Below are positions 34,501 through 46,874 of a stretch of DNA of 64,000 nt, piece after piece (position 1 is the first letter of the stretch; each line of letters begins with the position of its first letter). Below the pieces are notes generated by a model. The model did no database searches. It was not told the DNA's origin and saw nothing but the letters and a program-made list of their open reading frames with translations. Where the stretch lies: contig OZ024726.1 in assembly GCA_964016875.1 (NCBI GenBank), positions 29,749,503 to 29,813,502 on the forward strand. The letters run 5' to 3'. The stretch comes from Fallopia convolvulus. Taxonomy: Eukaryota; Streptophyta; Magnoliopsida; Caryophyllales; Polygonaceae. The position numbers and the translations under genes are program-made.

Positions 34501-37500
34501 GCAAACTATCCAGCACGTGATTATGGTTAGTGTACCGCTTCATCCTTGTGCTAGGTAGTACCACTTTCTCTTAGTCAATAGGCTGACCTGAATCTATTTT
34601 AAAATGCTAGACTGGTTCTTAACCTTTTTTGTTCAGTTCAGTTCTAATCCTTAACATCTTCTGATCTAGTCCTCTAGTGAACATGGTTCACACAAGTTCA
34701 AAGAAAAAAGCAAAAGGCAGAGGACCAGTCCAAGACTTTTAGAAAAGGTTGGGGAACCAAATATGCTATTTACTCTATTTTCTGTTTTTGTAATAGGTAT
34801 TAAAGCTGGAATGTTTGTTAGAGATGCCAAGGCTCTTTGCCCTCACCTTGCCATTGTTCCTTACGATTTTAAGGCCTATGAAGAGGTAAGTTCCTCAAGG
34901 CATGCTGTATGTACTTTAATATCATGTACACCATTCTAGAGCCAAAAAAAATGTTGTTTTTCTAATAACTAATTTGAACAGGTAGCTGACAGGGTTTATG
35001 ACATCTTGCACAAACACTGCACAAAAGTGCAGGTACGTTTCCATTCCAAGCATTGTTAGATTATAAGTTTATTGCTGATTAAGCCTTATAATTGACAATT
35101 GACATGTTTGTAAATAGGCGGTGAGTTGTGATGAAGCTTTTCTAGAAGTCACTAACTCCGAAGAGAATGATCCAGAACATTTAGCTTCAATTATAAGAAA
35201 GGAGATTTTTGAGGCTACAGGATGCACTGCTAGTGCAGGTATATCAGAAAATGTATTAATGGCCCGTCTAGCCACAAGATCTGCTAAACCAGATGGCCAG
35301 TGCTATATTCCTCATGAGAAGGTATGCCTAAGAATTGCATCAGTAATAGAGCAACATTGATCATGTAAATCTGGTATTTGCTCCTTGAGATTCTCAATCA
35401 AGCTGTATCCCAATGTATTCCTTTTTGTCATTAGTGATTGACTTAACCTCTGAAGTGAATATTTTGGAACTTAAGCGGTTGTTTTAGCATCCCTTTGTCT
35501 TGAAAGAAATTTGCTCTTTCTTTTGCTAAATCCTGTAGTTTGTGGGAACCTTTTTTTTTCCTTCTTCTTCTGGGCTCCCTTCCCCCCTTATTTAGTGATA
35601 ATTATATATCTATCTAATATATGGTGTAATAAATACAAAACATATATTTCTAAAGCATAATACACTTTTACCTTGTATCATCTCCTTTAAAGCACAGAAT
35701 CTAAAGCATAATGCACTTCTACCTTGTGTCATCTCCTTTACATTTACAAAATACCAAGTAAATTTTTTACATATTGGAAAAATTGGATTGAAACGCTTCA
35801 TCTTGATATATGGAATTTTTTACAGTTTATATCATATTTAGATATGCTTTTTTTGAATGATTTTTTGCTTTAATGTGATGAATACCTCACTTATTTGTAG
35901 ATCTTATTGTTACATTGTTCACAGTGTTCAAAGGACCATTACTTAACATAATGAAACATTTTGATACTGATCCAGTAAGCTAATATGTCAGGTAGATGAG
36001 CATTTACTACAGCTCCCCATTAAAGCACTTCCGGGTATTGGGCGTGTTTTGGAGGAGAAGCTGAAGAAGAGACAAGTTCAAACCTGCGGCCAGCTCCGCA
36101 TGATTTCGAAGGTCCTTGTTTTTCCATTATGTGTGTGTGTGTGTGACTGTGTGGTCTTCAGTATGCTAGTATACAAGATATTTTGGATTATGAAGAGATA
36201 CCCTTTTGACTTACAATACTTGCTTCACTTTTGCCAAAAAATACTTTTAGGCAGAAAGTATTTTGTCTTGAAATGCGGTTGAAAAAAAACTTTTTGCCAA
36301 AAGGTACTTTTTTGGCTAAAGTGAAGCAAGTTAGCTGGATAGGCAACTATTATATTGTAGCTTTTTTATGGACTTATATAACTTAATTATGTAATTGATG
36401 TTTTTTCATACTAATCGTGGCAACTGTCCAGATTGGTAGTGAAAACTAGTTAAAGCTTTCTTGCCTTTTATGAAGTAAGATAGATTTGGTTGTCTCATAT
36501 ATTGATGAAGATACTAAATTTCTTAGACTTTTTAGGAAACCTTGCAAAAGGATCTTGGACTAAAAACTGGTGAGATGCTGTGGAACTACTGTAGAGGCAT
36601 TGACAATCGGTTGGTTGGAGTCATACAGGTTTGGGCCATTTTTTTGGTCATTTTCACTTTAATATTCTTTTTAGTATCTTTATGCGTCATTGTTGGCAGT
36701 CATTTTTATGTTTTCTATTAATAATTGACCCCTTAAATGCGCTTCTCTTCCTATAAATGTTCACTTTTGGTTGCATGTCATGGCAATATAGTGCGTTTTT
36801 TTTTTTATCTATTTAGAGATGTTTGAATGTTCCCTGAGAGAAACAAAAATCTGGAGGAAGTTGGGGACTCTTGGTCCTTTAGTGATGTTCATGTAACGCA
36901 AATATAGTGAAACTGTAGAAGCTTATTTTGGTTGATAGGGATACCTTTGGTTAATACTGAAATTGCACTGTTGATACATGCTTCTTAATTGCTCTATGCA
37001 AATCTTGGCATATATGTTTGTCTTACATTTCAGCACATAATAGCTAAATTGAAATCTTATTTGAATTAGTTAGGTGGTTTGATTTTGGAATGGTATGGTT
37101 ATAGTTTCTTCTTGATTGCAGAATGCTAAACTGTGACATACATCCTACTTTTATGTTTCACTTTTTTTTGAACTTTTAACTAATCTTCTATATTTTATTT
37201 ATTTATAGGAAAACAAGTCTGTTGGTGCTGAAGTAAATTGGGGTGTGCGCTTCAAGGATGCTAAAGATGTTGGCATCTTATCTTCATAGAAAATCATTTT
37301 TTCTCTCCCTTTTGTTCCTTTTTTTATGAAAATTATTCCAGCTATATTGTGCCTTAATGTCGGTTGTCTTTTTTAGTTTCATCACTTCATCTCAAGCCTT
37401 TGCAAGGAGGTTTCCTTACGCTTGCGGGGATGCGGAGTACAAGGGCGCACTTTTACACTGAAAGTAATCCTTCTTTTTTGTTTATCCTTCTTTCAATGAA

Positions 37501-40500
37501 TGTTTGTTGCCAAATTGATTTTTTAAGGATCTCTAATCTTTATATATTATTGGTATTGCATGATTTTCAAACCCTTTTTTTCCACGAGATTATTTCCTCT
37601 GAGAAACAAATTGGAACTGCCCATGTGTTCAGATAAAGAAGAGAAGGAAAGATGCTGGGGAGCCAACAAAGTATATGGGTTGCGGAGACTGTGAGAACCT
37701 GAGTCACTCTACAACGGTTTGTAGGAATTGAGTATGCTATTAACTGACTTCCTCCTTGTCTTTTGTGTCCAGCTAAGTCTTTTAATTTGATTACAGGTGC
37801 CTGTTGCTATTGATGATGTGACGGTGCTGGAAAGGATAGCCTTGCAACTATTTGGACATTTCCATATAGGTTTGTTCTTGTGTTATGTTACTATTAAATC
37901 TGCTGACAGTGGTGTAAGTTCATCTTATCAGTTATTGGTTCAGTCATACAAATGTTGCAGTTAAACCCGGGCAAAACCAGGTTCAGGCTAGTCTCAGGCT
38001 GAACTTAAACATTTTATATTTCCATTGTTCATTGTCCACACTTGCCTATGTTTGTGGGTGCACGGGATGAGCAGGATGAACTTGCATAACTTCGTGTTTA
38101 GAGTATTTGAGTTCTATTGTTCTAGAAAAATACCCTCCCGACGTCGAGTCGGGGTAAGGGTGCATACATCTCGACCCCCCAGATCCCGTACATACCGGGT
38201 TCCACCTGGGTAGATGTTGTTGTTGTTGTTGTTCTAGAAAAATACTTAGGCCCCATTCGTCCATAATTTTCCTTTAGGAAAATTGCAGATTATATCCCGA
38301 ATTTTGGGTTGGTTCTCCTTGGTAGCCTGAACTTTAGAAATTGCACCAGAGATGACGGTCGCTCTTGGTGATGTGGTCTTTGTCAAGTGGTCTGATGTGG
38401 CTCATTGGTATCTGATGGAGGAGACTAAACGTGAATAACTTGTCAATAAGCCATGTGACTTCACTTGACTATAGAATAGAAGCAAGCACTGTGCCACTGA
38501 GATTCGCCACCCCGAAAGTTGGTCACTTTTTTTGTGTACTTTCTAATTTTTACGTTGCAGATATAGTATTTCCCCATTTTTCTTTTACAGCATAGTGTCT
38601 TCCATCTCTGAAATCTCCCAAGTTTCCTTGCCAGATACCAATCGCATATCATATCTGATCATATCTAGTCTTTTCTAGTAAAAGTGTGAACCATTTTATT
38701 TTTGCTGCTTCAGATCTCAAAGACATTAGAGGGGTTGGATTGCAGGCGGGCAAGCTGGAGAGTGCTGATTACTCTGAGCAAGGTTTGTTCTTATAACATA
38801 CATAAGTATTTTGAATGTTTAAATGTCCAAATTGTTGCTACCTGAACAAGGGAAAGATTTGATGTTGTCCAATAGTCCTTCTCAAATCTTTCCATTTCAA
38901 TTATCCTAAGAAACATGATGACATTTACTACTAGCTATTAATTCCCCATATTGTTGTTCTGCTTTGAAGGGCGTGACAAAAGGTCTATCAGTTCATGGCT
39001 TTCATCTGCTGCAAAACATACAAAATGTCAAAATGAAATTCAGAGTCCTGCAGAAGGAAGAGATTTGGAGGGAAAAGGTGATTTTGCACTTTAGTGTCTA
39101 CATTTTGAAACTCTTTGCTCTGCAAATTAAAAAGGTTTTTATCACTTACAAGTGGCTTCAATATGAATATGAAAGTGGATTTATGACAAAGGTTTATGAA
39201 CTTTCAGCTTCTCTCAATTGTAGGTCTTGCCGTCAGTGAAATTCTGCAACAAACAACATCAGATTCATTCTATCAACAAGCTAGCAACCAGGTTTCAGCA
39301 TTACCATCAATGCATGATTTGGATCTCAGTGTTATACAGAGCCTACCTCCAGACTTGATTTCTGAGATCAATGATATGTATGGAGGGAAATTGATCAATT
39401 TGATTAACAAAAAGAAGGCAAAAACTGTAGATTGCAGCAGTTCTATACACTCCAATACAGTAAAGGAAGCAGCTAAAGGTAATGTTTTGTTTGTGGCAGA
39501 AAAATCAAACTCTCACTAGTTTCTTCATTATCTTAATGAAGCATTCCTTTAGATGTAATATTGAAGAAATACGAAGCTAGTATATCTTGTGGGGATCAGA
39601 TCAACATTCTGCAAGAAAAAGATCAGGTAACACTTCTCTTTTCTTTCCATGCTCACTTTTACTTTATGGGATTAAAACCCCTAAGAATATTTAGAGAACA
39701 TATTGTATGGCTGTTATGTCGTGTACTTTGAAGAAAAACTGATGCCCTTGTATAAGATGGTAGGTTAATGTGAGATCTGATGTGGAATTGTGAATGTGCA
39801 ATATTTTTTTTGCCTGTGATCTTACATTTTATCCACTTATTGGTGTACTCATGACTTGTTTTAGTTGGAACACCCCAAGGATAAGGATATACAAACTGCA
39901 TCTGATTCTCTGGTCAGACCTGCAGCTGTGATGACCTCTCTTCAAGGATTAGAAAAGTATGATTTGATGCCTTCATCTCTTAGCCAAGTAGATGTCTCCG
40001 TGTTAGAACAATTACCAGAGGAATTGAGAGTGGACATAGTTACGGAACTTTCTGCACATAGGAAGGAAGATGATAAAACAACAGAGTCTGCTGAGACTTG
40101 TACGAAAGTCTCTGAGGACCAAAGGGAACTAAAGGAACCAGACTCACATGAAAACATGTTGCATGGCAGTCCTCCCAGTTGGGTGCTGAGGTTCAAGTCC
40201 AGCAACTGCCTAATATTGGATGCTATGGCTGAGATGTACTACATATGTGGATGTTCTGGGCAGTTATCTTATATATTGCGTTCCTGTATGTCCCAGCCAC
40301 GAGCTATTCTAGATGTGAGTGATGATGAGATGGAGGAAGCAACAAATAACTTACGCGAGCTTATAAAGCAGTATATCAAGCTAAAGTTAGAAACAGATAT
40401 GGAAGAAATATATGTTTGCTTCCGTCTTTTGAAAAGGTAAGCACTACTCAATCTTAAAGAAATCAATGATGTCATGGTACAGGTTGACTGAGAATAACTA

Positions 40501-41578
40501 ATTGAGTAATTATCTATATGATCTACCAAGATTAACTATCTTGAAGAATTAAATGTTCTCATAAGGATGTATTTGCAAACTTAATCCCCAATAAAATATT
40601 GAAGGTGCCATACCGTCATCGAATAAATGGTTACGTGTTTTGTTACACGCCTGCTGGATGGTAGGATCATATACTGCATGCATTCAGTGAATTTGTTAAC
40701 AAGTTTATTTCCTTTCCAGTATAATTCAATGCGTTGAAACTGCAATTTTGTTGTTGAATTAGGTTTACATCGAAATCAAAAGCTCTGCTGAACATATACA
40801 GTGAGGTTTTGTCTTATCTTCAGGTAAATTTGCCGTTCCTGCCATTTTCTTAGATAAGAGATTAAAGAGCACCCAATGCTGTACTTTAGCGAGGGAAACC
40901 AAAGAAAATTATACAATTACTGGTCTGATTGCTTCATTTTTGTTTCAAATTCTTAGTACCACATCTTAACCTCTTACTCTTGTTAATTCAATACTAATAC
41001 AGTGCAGGGTGGATTCTTGCTGAACCAAATTTAGAATTTGGGAAATTGGGAAGAAAACGCCATTCACTGTACATGAGGCCGACAAGCCGTGAATGTTGTT
41101 TATTTCCTGGGCAATTGATGTTAATTGCTGATATAACTATTGTGCAGGGTTTTTGGTCTAAAGTATATATAGAGGATGTGGTTCTTAAAAGTGATCTACT
41201 GATCTAGTAATGTTTCCTTAAAAATTTGCTATGTAGCCTTGTTAGTTAGTAGCAACACTTGTGCAAGGTTGAGTAAAATCTTCTACTTGTTACTTCAAGA
41301 AACACTCATCCTCTTCTTTTTGAATAGCGGATGTCTTTTAATTTGGTTGAATGATAATATGCTACAGGGAAGTAACCTAGTGTAAAACATGTCTACCATG
41401 CAACATTTTCAAATATGGTGAATATTAATATATCATGGTCGTACTATACGCCTATGCACTATGTTATTTTATGCTAATTGAATGGTTTAAGATTTCAGCA
41501 TTGATCTTCTCTCTGCTTTCTATCTTGTAGGCAGCTGCAACTGAAGTTTATGGAGGAACCTTGCATCTTTCTTCATGA
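31599..41578 (+). CDS. REV1: REV1, Y-family DNA polymerase/deoxycytidyl transferase
   Basis: REV1 inserts dCMP opposite abasic or damaged bases in the nucleus and recruits other translesion polymerases. I join 23 exons: 31599-31807, 32350-32503, 32662-32777, 32874-32950, 33100-33593, 34067-34204, 34393-34525, 34797-34885, 34982-35032, 35118-35321, 35992-36111, 36536-36628, 37209-37268, 37377-37463, 37633-37716, 37797-37869, 38714-38782, 38970-39077, 39224-39478, 39553-39626, 39865-40436, 40763-40823, 41531-41578. All introns are GT-AG and the sum is 3369 nt, a clean frame of 1122 residues, close to the known plant length of about 1100. Domains: Ser/Asn-rich N-terminus, BRCT (about 100-185, KHGGRFENYFSRQRVTHIIC), the polymerase core (about 385-730) with metal ligands in HVDMDCFF and SCDEAF, two UBMs (SVIQSLPPDLISEI, about 825; SVLEQLPEELRVDI, about 945) and the REV1 C-terminal domain (EEIYVCFRLLKRF). 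It looks intact. Exon limits are my reading. Confidence 0.95.
35649..35745. repeat. 51-bp tandem duplication in REV1 intron 10
   Basis: The block starting TCTAAAGCATAATACACTTT is repeated from about 35700 with a few substitutions (TCTAAAGCATAATGCACTTC). Purely intronic; no function is seen. Confidence 0.75.
36218..36331. mobile_element. Foldback MITE-like element in REV1 intron 11
   Basis: The left arm starting ACTTGCTTCACTTTTGCC (36218-36248) is complementary to the right arm ending GGCTAAAGTGAAGCAAGT (36299-36331), about 32 bp each with few mismatches. The arms flank a 50-bp loop. The structure suits a short MITE; a target duplication is not obvious. A (TG)n run lies just before it at about 36129-36144. 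Confidence 0.65.
38134..38230 (+). mobile_element. 5'-truncated RTE/TS-SINE-type tail in REV1 intron 16
   Basis: A short insert starts CCTCCCGACGTCGAGTCGGG and ends in six TTG units. It is flanked by a perfect 15-bp duplication (GTTCTAGAAAAATAC at 38119-38133 and 38231-38245). The sequence CATACATCTCGACCCCCCAG and the TTG tail resemble the shared 3' end of plant RTE LINEs and TS-type SINEs. The direct repeat proves retroposition; LINE versus SINE cannot be decided from the tail alone. Confidence 0.85.
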
Positions 41579-41860
41579 AATACTTTTTGTTTATGGAGGA
41601 ACCTTGACCTACTTTACAGTTGTTGGGCAGGAATCGTCAGCAATTAATGTAGGTGAAAGCGTGCTTAGATGAAGTAAAAACTAGATCCCACAAAAGTCAG
41701 GGCACTTGCTTGTATTGTTGTACCTATAGATTATGGTCTTTCCAGTATGATCCTATAATAGACAAGAATAAAATACTTGTAATTCATAGAACTGTGTATG
41801 ATTTTGATGCCCTTGTATGTCGTAAAAAATTGGGCGGTTTTGGTAAATAGCCCAATAATA
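41579..41860 (+). other. REV1 3' flank
   Basis: Holds the likely 3' UTR. The word GTTTATGGAGGAACCTTG, which encodes part of the REV1 C-terminus (about 41547), occurs again at about 41590, just after the stop. AATAAA-like words lie near 41768 (AAGAATAAAATAC), so cleavage may occur soon after. Confidence 0.4.
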
Positions 41861-41861
41861 G

Positions 41862-41918
41862 AGGGCAATATATAGCACATAAGTTGACAAACACGTTTTA
41901 TTGCGTGCTATAACCCTC
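41862..41918. repeat. Short inverted repeat downstream of REV1
   Basis: GAGGGCAATATATAGCAC and, about 25 bp later, GTGCTATAACCCTC are imperfect inverted copies. They could form a stem-loop or be the ends of a very small MITE. Confidence 0.5.
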
Positions 41919-42239
41919 ATCCCCCAATACCGACTTTTACGAGGTTAAAGCTACACATCCACGGTTGCTTGCAAAATTTACGCACATTGAGATCACAAAG
42001 ATATCATTCAACACGAGCGTCTATTGTCATCAACACCAGTATTCAATCTTTTTCAGTCATAAAAAATCGAAAGCAGGTAAGCATCTATCAACAACGACAT
42101 ATACTGCCAAATTTTTTCCTGACATTCTATTAAAAGTTGATGAAAAACAACCTACTTTTTACTTGATCTGTTATCATCATCTTCTTTTAAACACGAAAAC
42201 ACTATCAAAGGCATTTTCTTACATTAGTTATGGATTTAA

Positions 42240-43080
42240 TGAAAGTTGCTAACAAAAAAAAAACAAGTTGTTGACAACTTTTGATGAATGACGATGTATA
42301 AAAGTCTGCTTTTAAGAAACCACTTGTTGACAGTTGTTGAAGTCTGATTTAAGTAAAAAAAAACGAGTTAATGACATTTAATTAAAGTTGATGACAGGTT
42401 TAAAACCAAGTTGATGACAATTGTTGAAGCTATTTGTTTTATTGTCATCAACCACTATCAATAGTTAAAGCAAATTGAACATAGTTGTTAATGATTGATA
42501 AAATTTGAAAAAAGGATTTGATGACATTTAGTGATAGTTGTTGACAGTGATCAAAACTGTTGGCAGTCAACTAAAACCAAGTTGATGACAGTTGTTAAAA
42601 GATGTTGAAGCTATTTGTTTTATTGTCAACAAGGTTGTCCTCTCTTTTACTATTGTCATCAACCACTGTCAAAAATTAAAGCAAGTTAAACACAGTTGTT
42701 GATAATTAATAAATTTTAAAAATTGATTTGATGACATTTAGTGATAGTTGTTGACAATGATCAAAACCGTTGACAATCAATTAAAACCAAGTTGATGACA
42801 ATTGTTGAAAGTTGTTGAAGCTCTTTGTTTTATTGTCAACAAGGTTGTTCTCTCTTGCATTATTGTCATCAACCACTGTCAACAATCAAAGCAAGTTGAA
42901 TGCAATTGTTGATGATTGATATAATTTGAAAAAACAAATTGATGACAACTAGTGATATTTGTTGACAGTTAAAAAAACTGTTGAAACTCAACTAAAGCAA
43001 GTTGGTGAAAGTGGTTGACATCAGTTGTTGAAAAAAAGATTCAAGACAATTAATGACATGTTCAATAAACTGTATTATCT
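42240..43080. repeat. About 210-bp tandem repeats rich in GTTGATGACA
   Basis: A unit that includes AAAACCAAGTTGATGACA, then GTTGAAGCTATTTGTTTTATT and TATTGTCATCAACCACTGTC recurs at about 42402, 42573 and 42783, and more loosely before and after. The word GTTGATGACA and its complement TGTCATCAAC appear many times on both strands, so single-stranded forms could pair. Such repeats often lie near the ends of Mutator-like and CACTA transposons. No coding frame is present. Confidence 0.75.
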
Positions 43081-43687
43081 TTACAACATATAAAACTCTC
43101 CCTCAAAGACCAATAAATGATCTATATTTTGAAATATATAAATGCTCTATATTCTGACATATATCAATCAATTGTTTATTTAACCCTTCATGGCCATCGA
43201 CATCCAAATCGACATATGCGTTAGTTCTTGGAACATTTAACACAAATGACGTTCCGACTTCAACCTGATACAAATCGGCATCCAAAACAACATATTTCTT
43301 GGAATTCAACCGATTCGTGTTCGTTTATTAAATTTTCGGATTCAATTTGGGGTCAACTGAATTCTAGGGTTTCAATTAGGGGAATCCAAAGGGTGTGAAT
43401 CTTACTATAAAAAGGGTTGTATCTTCTTCAAATTCACATCAGATCCTTCTGAAATCTCGATTTTTAGACAAACAAAGAAGAGTAAGAGAGTTTTTGGGTC
43501 AGATTTACTCGGATTTGGTCGAAATCATCATCGGTAATCCGTTCTCGCGCAGGTACGCTGGTTGGCGCGAGGGTCGTACTTGTTGTCATCAACATGAACT
43601 AAATGAACACTAATGGTTACATAAACTGTCAACAATCGTAATCAAAATACATCAAACTTGTCAACATCAACAATATCTTGTAAGAAC
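43081..43687. other. Region with promoter-like leader and a short minus ORF
   Basis: A minus frame (43103-43309) reads MNSKKYVVLDADLYQVEVGT and lacks similarity that I recognise. On the plus strand 43370-43600 looks like the start of a transcription unit: a TATA-like word (TATAAAAAGG at 43406-43415) and a leader rich in CTTC and AAATTC. It ends with another GTTGTCATCAAC word. It could be a captured gene leader within a transposon. Weak evidence. Confidence 0.3.
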
Positions 43688-44400
43688 TCACTGTAAATAA
43701 GAGACAATTGGGAAAAGTAAAGTATACCCAACAATATCTTGTATTATATTGTCATCTCTAGAGAAGGTAAATTCCTTATCCAAGTCACCAAGATGATTGA
43801 ATTTACCACTTTTCTTCAACAGAAAGGGTAGCATTGTGCAAAAAGGTTTCAAATATGGGGTGAGATCTACCATAGTATAGAGGTTCCTTGTGGAATCAAG
43901 AATATTAATGTGATGTCTAGGAAAATCAATCTCAAAGGCAATCCAATGTATTTTCAAAATGTTAAGAGGGTGAGTATATCCTTGTGGCATCAGGATTATG
44001 CCATGCTTTCCCCAATAAAAGTGGTTTCCAACCATTAAGATAATAATTAAAACTGTTTGGGATGTCCAACTCTCCAGAAATATAAAGGGGTACTTGAGTG
44101 GGATCAAACATCATAGACCAGATCAATCAACAACTACAACACTCTTGTAGACGTTTGGGAAATTGTGAATAAGTTTCCTCATGTGAAACAAAGCCTCACA
44201 CTTAAGCTAAAAAGATAAAAAAATGTGTTAACATAGAGCTAATAAACACAACAAATCAATTGAATCAACACTTTGAATAAAAAGCAAAACTTACTTCACT
44301 ACCGAACCAAACATTCTTGCCCTTAAGAATTGTGAAGAACTCTTTTGTAAGCATTTGATCAGAACCAAGGATGGAAGCATCAACATGACTAACCAATAAA
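43688..44400 (-). pseudogene. Ulp1-type cysteine protease remnant (transposon-linked)
   Basis: The minus frame 43688-44107 contains GNHFYWGKHGIILMPQGY, then ILKIHWIAFEIDFPRHHINI and LDSTRNLYTMVDL. HW...(A/C)xE and the following (V/I)xDS are the His and Asp motifs of the C48 (SUMO-protease) fold. Upstream, 44290-44400 gives SHVDASILGSDQMLTKEFFT and LKGKNVWFGSE followed by a GT donor, an exon of the same domain. The expected cysteine region (about 43690 downstream) was not found. In plants such Ulp1 domains are often carried by Mutator-like elements rather than acting as host SUMO proteases. Confidence 0.7.
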
Positions 44401-44448
44401 TACAAAACACAGTGTCAACAATATGTCAACAAGGGTAAGCAGCTGACA

Positions 44449-46100
44449 TCAAGTGTTATCAACTTCTTGATGACAACAATATTTTAAAATGTCTTGATCA
44501 ATTTTTTTCCCACTCATTGCCTTTTCAGTTTGCCCTTCTTCATCACTTTCACTTTCTTCTATCTCTAAGGTACCGTTAAGAGCATTTGAAAGTGTTCTCA
44601 TTCTCTTCGCAGGCTGTTTGAGGCATGTGCTTTGACATATTGGTACAACTTCTTTCCTATTTTTTTTTGAAGCTTTTGGAGTCACCAATGACACTTTCAT
44701 AAAACACAATAATTAAATTGCATGGAAGTTTATATGCAAATTCTAGGAACCTAACATCATAACACTATGAACTTTATGTTGTAGGTATTTTTATATGAAC
44801 CTGTAATAAGTTAATTATGAACCTAACAGCAAAGAACCATGACCTGTAATATATATGAAATATGATATTACTTATAATGAACCGTATCATTTCCAATCAT
44901 GAACCACTACAAGACCAATTATTAACCATAATAAGAAATGTAACTTTAAATGACAGTTGAACTTAGAAATTGAACTTTATGAACCTTTTTTTGAGGGAGT
45001 TTGATTTTGTTTTTGGATAATGTCTTGAGTTTGTTTGCTCATCCTTTCTTTATCATGCTTAGCTCTTTCAATTGTAGTCCCTCGTGTTTCACATAAATAA
45101 AAAAACATTGTTTTAGTTTGAAACCAATATGATAACATCAATGAACAAATTAATTAGTTATAACATATGAACCTAGAAAATAAATCAAAGCCATAGTTTT
45201 TTTTTATCACCTTCAACTATCATTGTTCCATATGGAAGTTGTATTTGCTTTGAAATGTTTCCTTTTTTCTTAACTGGTTTCCCAATCTCCTTCCTTTTCT
45301 TTGTTTTCTCTATCTTGTTTTGATCACCTTGTATCATTGAAGAAAAATTTATGAAGCATACCCTAAACTAATTTTATGTGGTTCAGTGTATGAACCCTAA
45401 TCATAACTAATGTGAACTTAAAAGTAATAACATTATGAACCTTGTTCCGTGGGAGATTGCTCTCTATCTTGCTCTAGAGAAATTTGTTCTTGTGTTTCAT
45501 CTTCTTCAAATGGATCTATAAAATGGTATTCGTTAGAATAAGAAACCAATTATATGAACTTTGACACTAGTTTAAATGAACTCGAAATTACAACTTAAAG
45601 AACCTTTTTGGGTGAGAGTTTGATTTTGCTCTTGTCCATCAATGTTCTTTGATGGAGTGTCATTGTCTTCTCTTTGTTCTCTTTGTTCCTCATCTACTCC
45701 AACTTGCATACCTTAAACTTGCAAATCTGAGACTTACAACAGTTAACCCTAGAGAAATTGAAAACTTACCACACACAACTTTGAGCAAACTCCAAGAATC
45801 GTAAGGACTCTTATGATGAACCTTTAAATTATACAATATGAACTTTTTGAACTTGAAATTACAACTCACAACTGAAAATAAGAAACTAGTTTTGTGAACT
45901 TTGACAGTAGTTTATATGAACTCAAAATAACAACTTGATAAACCTTTTTTTTGGGGGGGGGGGGATTGATTTTGCTCTTCGTCCTCCACGCTTTTTGTTG
46001 GAGCGCCATGTTCTTCGTTGTTTTTGCTCGCATTTTCATCTATTTGTTGCTCATCTTCTACAACTTTCATATCTTTTTGTTTTGTGTGCATTGTGCAATA
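44449..46100 (-). pseudogene. Repeated acidic Gln/Asn-rich exon modules
   Basis: Four minus-strand stretches (about 44990-45070, 45450-45530, 45600-45720 and 45960-46080) encode similar low-complexity peptides, such as APTKSVEDEEQNQ, TPSKNIDGQEQNQT, IIQKQNQTPSKK and EEDETQEQISLEQDREQS. Each is followed by a run of A and a donor-like GGTTCAT or GGTTTAT, then an AT-rich spacer with repeated ATGAACTT words. Another frame (44449-44709, KASKKNRKEVVPICQS, EEIESESDEEGQTEKA-like) precedes the protease exons. They look like duplicated exons of the linker upstream of the Ulp1 domain. I do not recognise a named domain. Confidence 0.5.
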
Positions 46101-46874
46101 AGAATTTTAGAACCCTAGAATTTAGAATCGGATACATCGGCATATATGAAATAATCAGATACATCGGCATTTGCATATGCATCTTGTAATCATATATCAT
46201 ATGTCATGTGCTAACATACTTTCTGTGCAAACAACTCTGGAAATTTCAAAGCTATCACATATAATACATATATCCACATAACTCATATAGCACATATATC
46301 CATATATCACATAGAGTTTAATCTTCGGTCTATACTCACTTGTTTAGAACAGATACTATATCTCTCCTCCTTGTCTCTGACCACGATTTATGACTTATGC
46401 TCCAAATCACGCTTGTACTTCAAGATTAAAACCCGTTAGATGAGATCTTGTATCAAAACCAACCAAATACCAAAATTCTAAACTTTTCTCTTTCTCTCAT
46501 TTGGTTTTCCTGCACCAAACCCTCTCTGTATTTTTTTTGGTTTGTTCTTACATATCTTCATATGGAAAATAGAATAATATAAAGACATAAGAAGACAAAT
46601 TCGATTTCAACACATAAAGACACAAGAAGACAAATTCTATTTCAACACATAAAGACATAAGAAGACAAATTCTATTTCAACACGGACACAAAGTTGATTT
46701 CAACACGAAATCAGCAAGATTTTTGTCAAAATTGTAATTTCCACCCTCAAATCCTTTTACTACAAACTTTACCTTAAAATAATTATTAATTTACTATTAG
46801 TTAATTTTTTTTAAAATATAATAAACTTAATTACAAAATAAATATTACTCTTAAAAATTCACTATATATCATGC
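46101..46874. other. AT-rich flank, no gene seen
   Basis: Contains an ATATCACATAT-type low-complexity stretch (46190-46310) and a short direct repeat of GACATAAGAAGACAAATTC words (about 46580-46680). No coding frame and no transposon end recognised. Confidence 0.4.

Noticed and set aside
40180..40205. B-box-like GGTTCAAGTCC word
   Set aside because: It lies in REV1 exon 21 and encodes conserved C-terminal domain residues; no A box is correctly placed.
42240..43080. CRISPR-like array
   Set aside because: Repeats are about 210 bp, diverged and without unique spacers, in plant nuclear DNA.
45950..45963. G-quadruplex-like G run
   Set aside because: A single G run is not enough for an intramolecular quadruplex; it is more likely a homopolymer and a possible sequencing weak point.
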